From Rhyacichthys aspro (lineage: Eukaryota > Chordata > Actinopteri > Gobiiformes > Rhyacichthyidae): DNA of 64,000 nt. Location: contig CM072162.1 in NCBI GenBank assembly GCA_036850595.1, positions 21,270,758 to 21,334,757 of the forward strand, written 5' to 3'. This document shows positions 50,401 through 63,200 of the stretch, one piece after another; position 1 is the first letter of the stretch, and each line of letters opens with the position of its first letter. The translations under genes and the position numbers were made by a program. Below the pieces are notes generated by a model. That model was not told the origin of the DNA, did no database searches, and was given only the letters and a program-made list of their open reading frames with translations.

Positions 50401-51533
50401 ATATAAAAAAAGCCTCTCCCAGTTGTAATAGGACTCAGGTGAAGGGCTCCAGACTCCTCCAAACTGGATTTAACTGAGAAAGAGAGGCATAAATGGGACT
50501 AATTCTGGCGACAATAAAGATTTTAAATTAGAACAGTCCTGTTTTAAGTCCTTTATGTTTGTACTAATCCGTTTTCTCAAAAAGTTTTAAAACATTTTAA
50601 CTCCTCGTCTATTTGTTTCATTAATATCCATTGATGTTGTACTTATAACAGTCCTTTTTGTGGCCATTACAACATCCTTTCTGTGTCTTCTGTCTTTGAC
50701 CAGGGCCAAAGGAAAACACCAGTTGATACGGTTCAGAGAAAACAAGGAGCAGTCACAATACTCTGCAGTGATGACGTCTATCGTTGGGTGTATTATTAGA
50801 CAGGTCTACAGTTGTCTGGGTGTTTGTTATGTGAGAATTATATTAAATACTCTCACTGGGCTCATGAATCAATAACATATACTTAAAATAAAGTCAGAGT
50901 AAGGCCTGGTCACAGACTGGGAGCTGGAAATGCAAACCACCGAGATTCAAATACATTTTTATGAAGAAATACTCGTCGTAGAGGCTCTGGTTCAGGAAAG
51001 AAAGGCCCATTATTTCTCCTAATATGCCTAATACTCATATTAAGACCATGTTTTCAAGGTCTCAGTCTGGTCTTGAGCTTGTTTTAGACAATAGTATCTG
51101 CCGGTCTTGCATCATCTCTTGTACCGTGCGTTTTGTTGCCTGCCTCTGTCTTGTTCTGCCGTTATTTTGGTGTCAGTCTCGGTCCCTAAAGTTCTTGGAC
51201 TTCTCTTGTTTTGAGTGTACACACAAAAACTACAAGACTTCCATTAAAACTACAACAAAGTCACACCCACAGCTCGCAGACTCTGCCCGGATCGACGTCA
51301 GAATTAAAAAGTATCAAGGTCAAACAAACCCTGAACACGATATTTGAGTTTTGAACCCAGAGAACGCAGCACGTGGACCTGAGCCTTACCTTTTCCTCTC
51401 GTTTAAAGGTGTTTGGTGACGTTTAATGCCTGTCCTTTAAGTCTGAGCTGAGGGTTAGCGTGTGACGGCTCACCACAGCCACCCACACAGATAAAAGCGG
51501 GAGGAACGCTGTCGTGCTGCACGCTCAGGTCTC

Positions 51534-52133
51534 GTGGGTCGTGCACATTATTGGGGAAGTCGTTTTCCTTCAACATCGCGCGGGGATTTCCAGCTTCACA
51601 CTTCAAAATTCACTCCACTGTTTATGTTTCTCTTTTTAAGTGGAGGATATGATCTGGAGTTTATTTGCCCGCCTGTGTATTCCTCCTTCGCATGCGAGCG
51701 GCAGGTGTTGTTTGTTCCTGTAGATAATAACAGGTTACGGGCCTCTCACACCATCTCTGATTTATGGTCGATCTTTGACGTTTTCTGTTTAATTGAAATA
51801 ATTGGGGAGCAGCTCTGTGAATGTGGGAATGGACTCAGCCATCACTCAGCTTCTCTCAGGTTAAATTCACACAACTTTATAAGTAATTTCAGGACTCTAC
51901 AGCTGCAAGCCACGTCCAAACGCAACATACACACCTCATTATGTCTTAAATTACACATTACTGAAGAAGATTTAAGAGATTTGACCTTCAGAATCAGTCT
52001 AAAATCCTTCACCAAAGCCAAAGAGCGCAGTCGACTAAAACGTTGTGCACCAAAAGCTCTGTTTCTGTCATATATCAGAAGCAAATGTGAAATGAGAGAT
52101 GTCAAAGACTCACGCAAAGAGACTGGAGAATGA
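51534..52133 (+). other. Long unexplained open frame (199 codons)
   Basis: Open from a GTG at 51534; the first ATG comes about 30 codons in (MFLFLSGGYD). It ends DVKDSRKETGE-stop. It has no recognised domain and no membrane-protein or low-complexity character. It is unusually long for this base composition, but there is no promoter, splice or family support, and it is not called a gene. Confidence 0.15.
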
Positions 52134-52456
52134 ATTTTGCAGAAGAGATCATCTGGAAAAGAAGAATATGTGCTGGGTTTAATTCAGGCAGCAAAGGTCA
52201 TACAGTAAAACATCTCTTTAGAAAATGTCATTGCTATTTTCAGTCAATTAGCTGACTATGAATTTACCCACGGGGATAATAAAGGGATAATGATTATTAC
52301 ACTCAGCAAAGTCATTGTTTTTTTCTTCTTTTCATTGTCCTGTACATTGTGTTTCCAGATACAAGCCTCTGGGATTAGAAACAGCTGATGATATGACGTT
52401 AACGTTTGTCAGACTTGATTTAATAAAAAAATAAATAGATAAATGTTTCATGCAAA

Positions 52457-52504
52457 GAGCAAAAACTCCTCAAGTTCTCGTCTCTTGAGGAGGGTTTTTT
52501 GCTC
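52457..52504. other. Strong hairpin
   Basis: GAGCAAAAACTCCTCAAG (52457-52474) pairs with CTTGAGGAGGGTTTTTTGCTC (52484-52504): 18 base pairs with one 3-nt bulge around a 9-nt loop. It is too short for a typical pre-miRNA. Function unknown. Confidence 0.75.
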
Positions 52505-53694
52505 ATGTTATTGTTTTAATTCATAGATGATGGAGTTTATCAGAAGAATTATAACACAAATTATATAATTATAACACGAATTTCAATTAAGAAATGCACA
52601 GGTTGTGAGTATAAAGAGTGGAGATATAAAAAGGCTACATCTCAGACTCAAAAAAACTGTGATTTTTTATATTTTTTTAAGACGGCAGAGAGCTGATTGT
52701 GATTTGTTCCACATTTTGGGAGCTGCATCCACAAAAAGACACTAAAATCAACAGACTATCCAGCTTCTGAGATGATGATGAGGAATATAAAAGTAGGACA
52801 GATAGGTTTAGAGCAGTCAGACTTTTATAAATATATAAAATAAATGTACCTGATTTGCAAATGAATCAATGAAGTGAGGCTAGAATCTGAAAAATGTGCC
52901 TTTTCTTTGTAACAGTTCAATGCAAAAGACAAACGGATAAAAAGTTTGACCACTTTTTCATAATTCCAAAAAAGCCTCATGAAGTTATTTCTATTCTTCT
53001 TCTTATTCATTCATTTTGTGCAGCTTGTCTTGTTATGGAGCTGCTACACCCTAAAGAATCACAAAGACGTGATTAGTCATAAATAATGGTGGCATTGTAA
53101 TGTTTTGTATGATGCACAATGTAAAATAGAAGAGTCAGAGCTTCTGTAAATGTTGTGTAATTTCATCCAGATTCACCAAAATAGGCCCGAGAAAAGGTTA
53201 GATTATCACAGTTTTGCAAGATCTTCAACAAAATGATCAGCTTTTTTGCAAACCTTGAATAAAATGCTTTAAACTGAACCGTTCTGGATGATTTGAGGCG
53301 TCCGTGGGAACCCGGGCAGTGATTTGTGAATCGGTTTGCAGCAGGTGTGTTGACTTTTGGAGCGACGCCAGCCGAAAGAGTTAAAAGCTCGGTTACATAA
53401 GGTTTGTGGTATGTTTGGATTCTGCCCCGTGTCACGAAATAGTGTTTGAACTGGCAACGTGCGTGGTCACCAGTCACGAACAGGATATAATTAGGTGAGT
53501 TATGACACGCTTTGTCAATAGACCCGATTATCTCTCTGTCCAGGAATAGTTTTGGTAAATAAAACACCGACTGCAGGTATGTCAGGTGAAGGGAAACTGC
53601 TCTTTCCAGGGATTACAAACAAGAGCCGGGGACTACATTCCTCACATTTTACCCTCATTTCTGATAATATGCATCAATTTTATCACGAAAGTTA

Positions 53695-53775
53695 CTCACG
53701 ACAGTCGCAGGTTCAATCCCAGGTGCACTGTGCGTGGCCTTTCTGTTTAGAGTTGCATGTTCTTCTCTTTTTAGG
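53695..53775 (+). repeat. tRNA-like dispersed repeat fragment, copy B
   Basis: TCGCAGGTTCAATCCCAGGT, then GTGGCCTTTCTGTTTAGAGT and TGCATGTTCTTC. It is parallel to the minus-strand reading of 30085-30165. Confidence 0.55.
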
Positions 53776-53811
53776 CTGAAATATTGATCTTCCTTCCTTT
53801 AAAATGTGCAG

Positions 53812-54620
<809 letters not shown>

Positions 54621-55395
54621 ACCTTTGTCAGTCCAACTCTCTGTTTTGTTTGTAAAGGGCTCATATTACACACAAAATTAACTAAATGTGTTGAGACTCT
54701 TATTACAGGCTGTAAACTTTTTAAGAGTTGTGAGATTAAGAATTTATCTTCAACTACTTTCTTTTTACTTTTTGTTAGGTCCATCTTGATTTTTAATTAT
54801 CTCCTGGTGCAATACACAAGTTTTCATTCATTCAATCTGTGCACAGTCCATGAACTTACATTTATTTACCGTTTTCATGCTTAGTGCTTGTTAGGCCTTC
54901 ATCATACGCTCTGTTATATGATCAGCTAATCCTGGCACAGATTGATGGTGCTTTGCAATAAAATTCAAGCTGTAGAATAGGCTTCACCTGTAATTTTACC
55001 ATTACAATTCTGTTTATGTGTTAATGTGTTTTACATTGGCCATTATCTTCTTAGTTTATCTCTTCTGTTATGTTCAGAAGCCCATGTGGAATATTCTGGA
55101 GCAAAAGCTTGGGCCAGTTTGGATTTAACTAAGGTTTATACACACAGCATTAACACAACTTTAAACATTAACTTTATTCAATGAAACTTTTTTTTAACGA
55201 TTTTAACTGTAGTAACCATTTCTCTGGTCACTACTGAAGCTTATTTAGCAGCAGCTCATCTATTTTATTATAGTTTAGATAAAGCAGAGTGTAGTAGTTG
55301 TGTAATCAAGGAAAATCCATCATAAAATATAGCTGAATTGTAATTAAGTGTCTCCCTCTAGTGGAAGTAACGAAAAAGCGCTGATAGTTCACATA
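54621..55395. other. Intergenic upstream of NANP
   Basis: AT-rich. No gene or named repeat is supported. The NANP promoter motifs begin at 55396. Confidence 0.6.
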
Positions 55396-55415
55396 ACTAC
55401 AAGTCCCATAATGCA
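55396..55415 (+). promoter_or_regulatory. ZNF143/Staf-type promoter element of NANP
   Basis: ACTACAAGTCCCATAATGCA is a near-perfect match to the SBS2/ZNF143 consensus (ACTACAANTCCCAGNATGC), 76 nt upstream of the NANP ATG. Such elements sit within about 100 bp of the TSS in many vertebrate housekeeping promoters. Assignment to NANP follows from position and lack of another nearby start. Confidence 0.8.
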
Positions 55416-55429
55416 CCTCACACGGCTCC

Positions 55430-55436
55430 ACTTCCG
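55430..55436 (+). promoter_or_regulatory. ETS/GABPA-like site in NANP promoter
   Basis: ACTTCCG, followed by CG, is the reverse complement of the CGGAAGT ETS core. It lies 15 nt downstream of the ZNF143-type element, a common pairing in housekeeping promoters. Confidence 0.55.
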
Positions 55437-55490
55437 CGTTTGAAGACCAGTGATTCTTGTTGAGCGTTTGAAGAGCTGTGTCCTGAAATA

Positions 55491-55580
55491 ATGGAAAACA
55501 AAGGTGTAAAAGCGATTTTATTTGACCTGGACAACACTCTGATAGAGACGAATAAAGCGGGAAACGTGGCGCTTCAAAAG
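55491..55580 (+). CDS. NANP: NANP exon 1 coding part
   Basis: Encodes residues 1-30, including the catalytic FDLDNTL motif. It ends in phase 0 at CTTCAAAAG|GTAAAT. The 5' UTR upstream is short and contains promoter motifs within 100 nt. Confidence 0.95.
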
Positions 55581-57480
55581 GTAAATAAAAAACTAAAAAA
55601 AGAGATAACTTTATCATGAAACTGAACTGTTCAAAGTTTAGCTTTTCATGTGGAGTTAGCTTCATTAGGTAAAGTTAGCATTAGCATTACTGTTTTTGAG
55701 CAGAAATCACGGTAAAACTCGTCTTCTAAACTAATTTTACTAATTTATGTCATTAAATTTACTGTAAATAAGTCAGATTTAGGCTCATTCTATGTTTATT
55801 TACGCTTCAGTTAGTTCAGAAGTCATTTGTGCAAGAAAGTTTATTCATTTGGGGGTCGGTTAATGTCATTCAATCGGTTTATTTTATTGACAAAACTCTA
55901 AAAATACATGTGTCTGTTCTTATAATAATCATACAATCAGCAGAATATGAAATAACTAAACAGCTTTCACATCCAAAGCAGCTGGAGAATAGGCTTAAAA
56001 CATAAAAACTATTAAAACCACAGAAATATACAGTGCCTTGAAGCTTTACCTTTATTTTATCTACGTATTATTACACTACTCTCTTTATTTCACGTGTTTA
56101 TTTTGTATGTACTGTTTTTCTTTGATGTTTATGTGTTCAATATGAGTTTGTATTGTCCATGTAACTTATTTTTTTGCAATTTAAAAAAGGTAAATGATGA
56201 ATTAATGAATGAAGGGATGAATGGATGGCTTTACCACTTGGATTTTGTTCATTCATTCATTAAATAGTGTATTATATTTGAATGTATAAGTAGAAATATC
56301 CATTTAAGTACAGTATGTTTTCTCTGTGGAGTTATCATTTATTTGGATAATAGTATGTGGATTATTAGAGGGTTGTTAAAGTGTCAAGCTGACGTCCTTT
56401 AACTTTAGTCACAATATTAGAGCTGTTCGATTATGGAAAAAAATCATGATCACAATTATTTTGTTCGTTATTGAAATAACTTTTTAGATTATTTTACACT
56501 ATTTCTCATTGACTTTGGAAATATGTTGGATTGATTGAACAATACAGTGAATTCTCCTTAAAATAAATAATATATTCAAACATATAAATAAATAGCTTAA
56601 AAAATTAACAGAAATAATAATTAAGATAAATAAGATCAACAATGTAGTGCACTTAATAAAAAACAAGTAATAAATAATCTTTTTTATCGATTACATAGGT
56701 TTTGTGATCATTTGGAGCCGAAATTGAAACTAAAATCGATTAATTGCAGATTCCTACACCATATTCAATATATTTAGCTGTTTTTTCTGATATAATGCTG
56801 CCATTTCCTGACATTTTATTAACATTTATGTTTATCTTTGACAGACCAGTGAGCTTTTAAAATCTGCCCTAAACCTCGACGATGAAACCATTAAAACCAT
56901 CTGCAACGGATTTAAACAAAAGCTGTTTCGGGAAGTGTTCGACCCGGCGGCGGGTAAATCCATCGATGAGATTCGCGTGGGTCACTGGGAGGAGAGCATT
57001 CGAGACGCCGTGGGCAGCTGTTCTACCGAGACTCTCGGCGCCGACTGCTACAAAATGTGGAAAAGCAGTCGTCTGGAGCTCCTCACGTTGTCTCCTGAAG
57101 TAGAGACCCTCCTCAAACAGCTCAGGACCGAATATAAACTGCTGCTTTTGACCAACGGCGAGGCTCAGACGCAGAGAGAGAAGGTGGACGCGGCCAACTG
57201 TGGGGAGCTTTTCGACGCCGTTATCGTCGGGGGAGAGTGTGAAGAGCAGAAGCCGTCGGTGTCCATCTTTAAGCTGTGTTTTGAAATGTTGGAAGTAGAG
57301 GCCCGGGACTGTGTGATGGTGGGGGACTCTCTGGACACGGATATTCAGGGAGGGTTAAAGGCAGGGGTCCGAGCTACAGTCTGGATCAGCGACACAGGGG
57401 GCGCTCTCGGTTCGATTAAACCACACTACACCGTTCCCTCTGTCCTCGAGCTGCCACGGGTCCTGGCTCAGCTGAAATAA
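55491..57480 (+). CDS. NANP: N-acylneuraminate-9-phosphatase, complete, two exons
   Basis: Exon 1 is 55491-55580 (30 codons) and exon 2 is 56845-57480. They join in phase 0 to 241 residues (human 248). Seen: HAD motif I DLDNT with the nucleophile Asp12 and acid Asp14, motif II LLLLTNG (Thr133), motif III Lys166 in EQKPSVSIF, and motif IV VGDSLDTDIQGG (Asp191, Asp195). The NANP-specific GHWEESIRDAV and TNGEAQTQREK segments are also present. Family knowledge: a magnesium-dependent cytosolic HAD phosphatase that dephosphorylates N-acetylneuraminate-9-phosphate, the step before CMP-sialic acid formation. The ATG has A at -3 and G at +4. Splice sites are AAAAG|GTAAAT and TTTGACAG|ACC. It is convergent with POLR1B. 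No broken residues are seen. Confidence 0.97.
55581..56844 (+). other. NANP: NANP intron 1 (1.26 kb)
   Basis: A GT-AG phase-0 intron. It is AT-rich and contains a dispersed repeat fragment at about 56421-56765, described separately. No additional exon is seen. Confidence 0.9.
56421..56765. mobile_element. Dispersed repeat fragment in NANP intron (hAT-like, tentative)
   Basis: It begins near GAGCTGTTCGATTATGG and ends near TCGATTAATTGCAGATTCC. The ends are imperfect inverted copies (TTCGATTA / TCGATTAATTGCA), and the text resembles a non-autonomous DNA element common in teleosts. A second partial copy with the shared core ATGGAAAAAAATCAT..TCACAAT lies at about 25700-25800. Class assignment is from memory of the pattern, not from a search. 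Confidence 0.5.
56845..57480 (+). CDS. NANP: NANP exon 2 coding part
   Basis: The acceptor TTTATCTTTGACAG precedes ACC AGT GAG (residues TSE). The exon carries the cap domain and HAD motifs II-IV, and ends LPRVLAQLK before TAA. It is more GC-rich than the surrounding DNA. Confidence 0.95.
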   Translation, partial: TSELLKSALNLDDETIKTICNGFKQKLFREVFDPAAGKSIDEIRVGHWEESIRDAVGSCSTETLGADCYKMWKSSRLELLTLSPEVETLLKQLRTEYKLLLLTNGEAQTQREKVDAANCGELFDAVIVGGECEEQKPSVSIFKLCFEMLEVEARDCVMVGDSLDTDIQGGLKAGVRATVWISDTGGALGSIKPHYTVPSVLELPRVLAQLK

Positions 57481-57825
57481 TGGACATTTTATCAAACCAA
57501 AACTATTTTTAAAGGCTTTATGTGGGATTTGATTTGATTGTAGCCCCTTTTATTCTCACGATTCATCTCAAGAAGAAATGTCCTCATCTTTATCCTGCAA
57601 CCAGAGCTTTTATAAAGGCTTGTTTCCGCTGCAGCTGTATGGTATGGGTCCATTGTGTCCCCAAAAAGTGTACTGTACTACTCTGGGGACGGTTATGCCT
57701 CCTGGTCACAAGTGTCTGGAGGTAAACGCTCTGTTGATTGGATCACAGATAGTCCTTAATCTGGTAAAAATGTGATGCAAAAAGATAAACATACAACAGG
57801 AGTGTCTTATTGACGTTGTTCTTAT

Positions 57826-57831
57826 AATAAA
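57826..57831 (+). terminator. NANP: Candidate NANP polyadenylation signal
   Basis: AATAAA, 346 nt beyond the NANP stop. It is the first canonical hexamer on the plus strand downstream of the gene and fits a short 3' UTR. Confidence 0.5.
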
Positions 57832-59225
57832 CATCATATTTTAAGAGAAAACATGCTAAATGTACTTACAGAAAACAAAGCTAGTGTTTATTAGCACCAG
57901 CTGTGATTGATTTTAAACCGTCAGCGTGGTACGACTTGTTTTTTTAATTAAAACATTGCATTAAACACAAGCAGAATCTGACATTGTGAGACAAAAAGCA
58001 GCAGGACGCAGCATAAAAGGGCTTAGCTTTTTGACACTGGTTGAGAATAAATGGGGCACAAGGTCGACTGAGATACGATACTGGTCAGAAAAAGAGCATA
58101 AAAGGGGCTTAGAACTGACGTGTTTTTTTTTTCTAACTTTCTATGGATTTTTATTATTACTAACTACGACTGAGGATCAGACATGATGCTGTTGTTGGAC
58201 TTTTTCCAGCTCAAACTGGTTTTACTTGACATGTGTCTTTTATTACTGAGCTATTGTGACAGGAATTTTTTTTTATCATTTTCTTACCTTTACTACAAAA
58301 TAATGTGTTTGTCTCAAATTACAATTTATCAGTGAATAGAAATAGTTTTTTTTTTTTTGCAGTGAACAAGAGCTGTTTAAAGCATTTCATGAAAAGTGTA
58401 ATATATTTTACTGTAATATTTGTTTGCTATTATTGGTCATTTAGTAGTTTACGATGAGTGCGGTATTTTCCACAGACTTGCTGTAGGTGTTGAGCAGCAA
58501 ATGGAAGCTGAAATATCACTTGGTTGGTGGCAAAAACTGTAAAGACCCCGCTGACCCCAGAACCAAAGACCGAGAAAAAAAAACAAGACTTTAAGGGATC
58601 AATTACATTACATTACATTAGCATGTAAAAGTAAATAAGTGTCTGGTGAAGTAAACGGAATAAGAAATGACAAAAGGCTTCATCCAGTCACAAGGATGTA
58701 GACAAATAAAACGATGTCCGAGAGTGAAACAAGACAAATCGGTTTAAGAACATGATGAATTAGACTTTTGAGATCCACAAGGGTTTCTTCAACACTGGTT
58801 TGCTGTCAGTTTGCTGTAGTTGATTTATTTGAAGTGTTTAAAGTAAAAAAGCAGCCTCAGTCTGTCACTGCTCGGATTAACACACCTGATAATCATACTT
58901 TTCCTCTTGTCATGTATTATGATACAGATATATTTATTCAAAGGCAGTTTTTCTCAGGAAAAGGGCTGTTGTTGATTTAAATGTGGGACTAAGCAAAAAC
59001 TTTTTGACAAAAGCATGGGACTATTATTAAAAATACACTACAATGCTAAGCATTACGGCACAAAATCCACCATTTGTCATTTTGACATCTTCAAAGATAT
59101 TCATAGTAACAATGTACTTTTAATACTTTTGAATTTAGAAGCAGGCCTTACTCTAGTAACGGTTAATATCCTCCACCATTCCTCATAAAATATAATCAAC
59201 TCTTGATTTTTGTACACATTTAGTT
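57832..59225. other. NANP-POLR1B convergent intergenic
   Basis: AT-rich DNA between the two 3' ends with no supported gene. At about 58030-58110 it holds a dispersed repeat fragment (GAGAATAAATGGGGCACAAG) also seen near 37248-37300. Confidence 0.6.
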
Positions 59226-59231
59226 TTTAAT
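59226..59231 (-). terminator. POLR1B: Candidate POLR1B polyadenylation signal
   Basis: ATTAAA on the minus strand (TTTAAT on plus), about 150 nt beyond the POLR1B stop. It is a common variant hexamer. It is convergent with the NANP signal at 57826, leaving about 1.4 kb between the two predicted ends. Confidence 0.45.
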
Positions 59232-59380
59232 AAAACTTCAGTTTGACAGCAAAACCTTCAGAGTTGTTTATACTTTTCATCTTTCACTCTGACCATTTTA
59301 GCCTCTGTTACATAATTATCTCTACATACAGTAATAACCCAGAAGTATGGTGCTGTAAATGTAAGGCTCTTCAACAGAAT

Positions 59381-60263
59381 TCACTTCACATCCAACTTGA
59401 CTTTGATATTCATTGCTGCCAACTCGGCCACAAAGTATCTGAAGACATAAGGCACGGACACAGAGTCGATGGCGTCGCTCTTGCCGCAGAAGGAGCACAC
59501 AGTTTTTCGGTGACGCGTGGCTGACCAATACGGAGGGGGTTTTTCTAAAAGAGGAGAGAGGAGACTCCCACAGTCGACGCACACCTGAGCCACCGATCGG
59601 TCCGAGCAGTTGAAAAGCCGATCGTGAAGTAAGAAGGACGTGCCGTGAGCGAGTAAAGCGTCCCGTTCCATCTCTCCGAACCTGATTCCTCCCTGGACGT
59701 TCCTCCCTCCGATGGGCTGGTTGGTCACTTTGTCCCGAGCTCCGGTAGTTCTCACTTGAAACTTATCTGAAACCATGTGCCGAAGCCGCTGATAGTACAC
59801 CACTCCGATAAAGATGTCCGCCTCGAGCTCCAGTCCGCTGAGCCCGCTGTAAAGCCGCTCTGTCCCGTAGTAATTATACCCTCCTGCTTTCAGCATTTCC
59901 CCAAAATACTCCAACGCCGAGGTCTCCTCAGAGAACGTAAAAGGCGTAGCATCGTGGCTCAAACCGTGCAGCGCCCCGGACTTCCCGGCCATGCTTTCGA
60001 TCAACATCCCGATGGTCATTCGAGAGGGGAAGCCGTGAGGGTTGAAGAGGATGTCCGGACTCATGCCGCTCTCGGTGAAAGGCATGTCCTCGGCCGGCCA
60101 CAGGCGACTCAGGATGCCCTTCTGTCCGTGACGACTGGCGAACTTGTCGCCGATGGTCGGGTTTCGTGGGACACGGATCGTGATGCAGACGCGTTTGAAC
60201 TGTCCCGAGCCGGCGTCGTTACTGCAGATCTTTATGTTGTCCACCACACAGGGCTCCTGGCTC
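59381..60263 (-). CDS. POLR1B: POLR1B terminal coding exon
   Basis: 883 nt. It completes a lysine, then encodes [20 protein letters not shown] through [12 protein letters not shown], the C-terminal clamp anchor region and the zinc site ([10 protein letters not shown] ... [10 protein letters not shown]), ending NIKVKLDVK before the stop. The acceptor is CTCGTTCCAG. Confidence 0.96.
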
Positions 60264-63200
60264 CTGGAACGAGTAAAATATAAAGATTATTGTCGATGTG
60301 TATTGTAAGATGACTGTCCAGTCATCAAACAAACAGCAGAATTCATATACTTTCATAAACCTTTTGTTTTTGTCTATTAGGGTAAATAAGGAAACTATTT
60401 GGCCTCATCCTTTCTTCATTAATAAATGTCAAATCCAGGTTTTCATATTGTCATATTGTTATTGTAATATTCAAAATAGCTGTCACATATCACGGTTTTC
60501 TAAAAGTTTGCAGCCCCAATGGAAAAAAGAGCCTTTCTTTGGTTAATTGGTGCAGTAATGTTGTATACACATGACACAAAAGACTTCAGCATCAAGTATG
60601 AAGCATCATCTTATTAACTTATTAAAGTGATGCCACGGTGATTGTGTGCCAAGATTCCATGCTTCATTTCTTTACTTACTTTCTTAGACTCAGATTTTAA
60701 CTTAATTTTAAAACAAAATAGAGTTAAAAATTAAAAAACAAAAAAACCCAACGTACTTGTAATAAGTGATGAAGGTCTGTCCCGTGTTGAGGTTGATGTA
60801 GCTGTAGAAGGGGTCTCCGAACTGAAGCGTCGACCCGACGTGAGGGAGTCCATCTGCGTCCAGTTTATTCCCGACTTTGGGGTCGCCCGGTTTAATCCCG
60901 AACACCACGGCTTCTTCTCCTCTGGCTCTGTCGGCCAGGTCCACCAGCTCAGTTTTATAGATGCAGCCGTGAGCGAAGCCCCGCTCCCACGAAGACTTAT
61001 TCACGATCTGGACACAAACACATAGAGTCACACTGTAAAAATGAATTAAACTAAGCTAAAATGGTTATTTATTATCAGATGTGAACAAGTAAAAAGTAAT
61101 AAACACAAGATTAAACGCTACAACCAACCTTGGCACTAAAAGCACTAGATTAAAACAGAATTATGTTTAAGAGCTGCTTATTTCATAGACTGCATAAGGC
61201 ACACATGACCTTTTATATCCTTTCTAAGCACATAAACTTGAACACAACAGTGGTTTTGAGTCTCACCATAGCGTCCTCCATGTCGTAGCCGGTGTATGAG
61301 ATGACGGCCACGATGGCGTTGGTGCCGCTGGGGTAGTTGTCCAGGTTGTAGTGGTCGTACATGTAGGGCCTGACCAGAGGGCTCTGAGGGGTCTGCAGTC
61401 GGTACAGTTTATTATCAGAGCGATCCATGAAGGAATGAAGAGGGAAACCCATCGTCTGTTTACCTGGAAACAAACACGTGGAAAGTTGTTTTTATCTGGT
61501 GAGATCATAAAAGAGTTTTTTTTTAAAGCAAAACAAGCCTCCTACCATCTTATAAAACACATATCTTATCACATCAATACAAATTTACATTACAGCTTTA
61601 GGTAATGATACTTTAAAGTGTTTTTTTTTAGTCTTTATGCATAAATGACAAATGTAAAATACAGAAAACAAGTTTAAACCAGAATTTAAGCGAAATGATG
61701 GAGCTGGAAAGACCTGCTCGTGCCTTAAAAGAGACGCACCCATCTGACACTGGTACATGTTCCTGGGACTCTGGTTGTGGTCTGAATATGGGATGAAGTT
61801 GGCCACGACACTGAGCATCGTGTGAGGGAACAGCTCCTGGTGAGTGGTCACGCCCCACTCGATCTCGTCCTCTAAGATCCCCACGTTTATGTAAAGCTGC
61901 AAACACAAGAGAAAACCTGGTACAATATTCAAACGCATACAGCACCAGACATGGCCATAGTTTTAGAGGCTTTGCTCTTGTAAAGGGAATGCTTGATGTT
62001 TGAATTGATTTTATGAAGAAATGTTATTAATATGAAGGGTTAACAGACTTTCAGAACTTGCTATAGCAAATATGCCCAGCCCTGTCGATAAATGATGGCC
62101 CTTGTAGCTTATTATTAAGGCAGGTAATAGCTAGAAGTTTGAAAAGACCCAGGACAAACAAATTAAACTTGAAATTAAGTAGAGTTAACTGTGTTTGTGC
62201 ATTGTATTCAATTAGACAACTAATTTTAGAAACTGTTATCTGGCTAGAAATGGTTTCAGGCAAAAAATTATAAGGAAAAAACATTTTAGAGGCTTTGGGT
62301 TCAACTTAGCCTCTAAAGTGTGTAATACAGAAGTGCGTTACCCTCACAGACCTGTTCAAATGTCCCGATCAGCTCCTCCTTCCCCACGGCCAGGTTACGT
62401 ACGGGCCGCACCATACGACACGGTGTAGTGAACAGAAACAGACCCGGATACAGACTGGCTTTGCCCGTTTTGGGAACCAGGACGACCTCGGTGCACGGAG
62501 GGATCCTTTTCTCTTTCAACACCTGCAGAAACAGACAGATTAGATCTCTGAGTGTGGTACGTGGTAATTCCACATAAAGAAGCTGTACTGTCACACCTTG
62601 AATCTGCGCAGTGAGTCCACCACATTCGGAGCTAGTTCAGCCTCTACCCATCCCACTACTGCCCCGTCCAGGACCACAGGGTAACAGTCTGAAAAAGGAT
62701 GGCCAGGACACCCATCCACTGGAGTCACACCTGAGAAAACAGACAGAAAAGCACTGTGAAAACCACTATATGAAAGTCCTACACTATTATATCACCGATC
62801 CTACAGAGATAGAGCAGGGACAACTATTTTAGTAACTGAAGAAAGTAGTCAAAAACGTAAACAAACTTAAGCTAAATGTATGTTATGAGTCAGTGACATG
62901 AGTTTATTTATATATTGAGTTTAGTTTGTGGCATTTGTGAGACAATAAAGCTAAAAATGTGCATTGCTGTTAATGTAACCAGCCTCATTAGTTAAGTTTA
63001 GGTAGAATATAAACTGAATCTCACCCAGAGAGCAGAGCAGAGCGGGCAGAGTGGTAGTGGGGTAACTCTGAGCCACGATCTCACAGCTGGCCGTCATGTG
63101 GTTCATGAGGCCGCAGGGCTCTCCGTCCGGAGTGTGGACCGGACACAGAAAGCCCCAGGACTCGGGCAGCAGCTTACGAACCGAAGTGGTCCTCATTTTG

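Noticed and set aside
52457..52504. Bacterial rho-independent terminator or contamination
   Set aside because: Flanking DNA is ordinary AT-rich fish intergenic sequence with no bacterial genes. Kept only as an unexplained hairpin.
59777..60283. 168-codon plus-strand frame opposite POLR1B
   Set aside because: Antisense shadow of the highly conserved terminal POLR1B exon.
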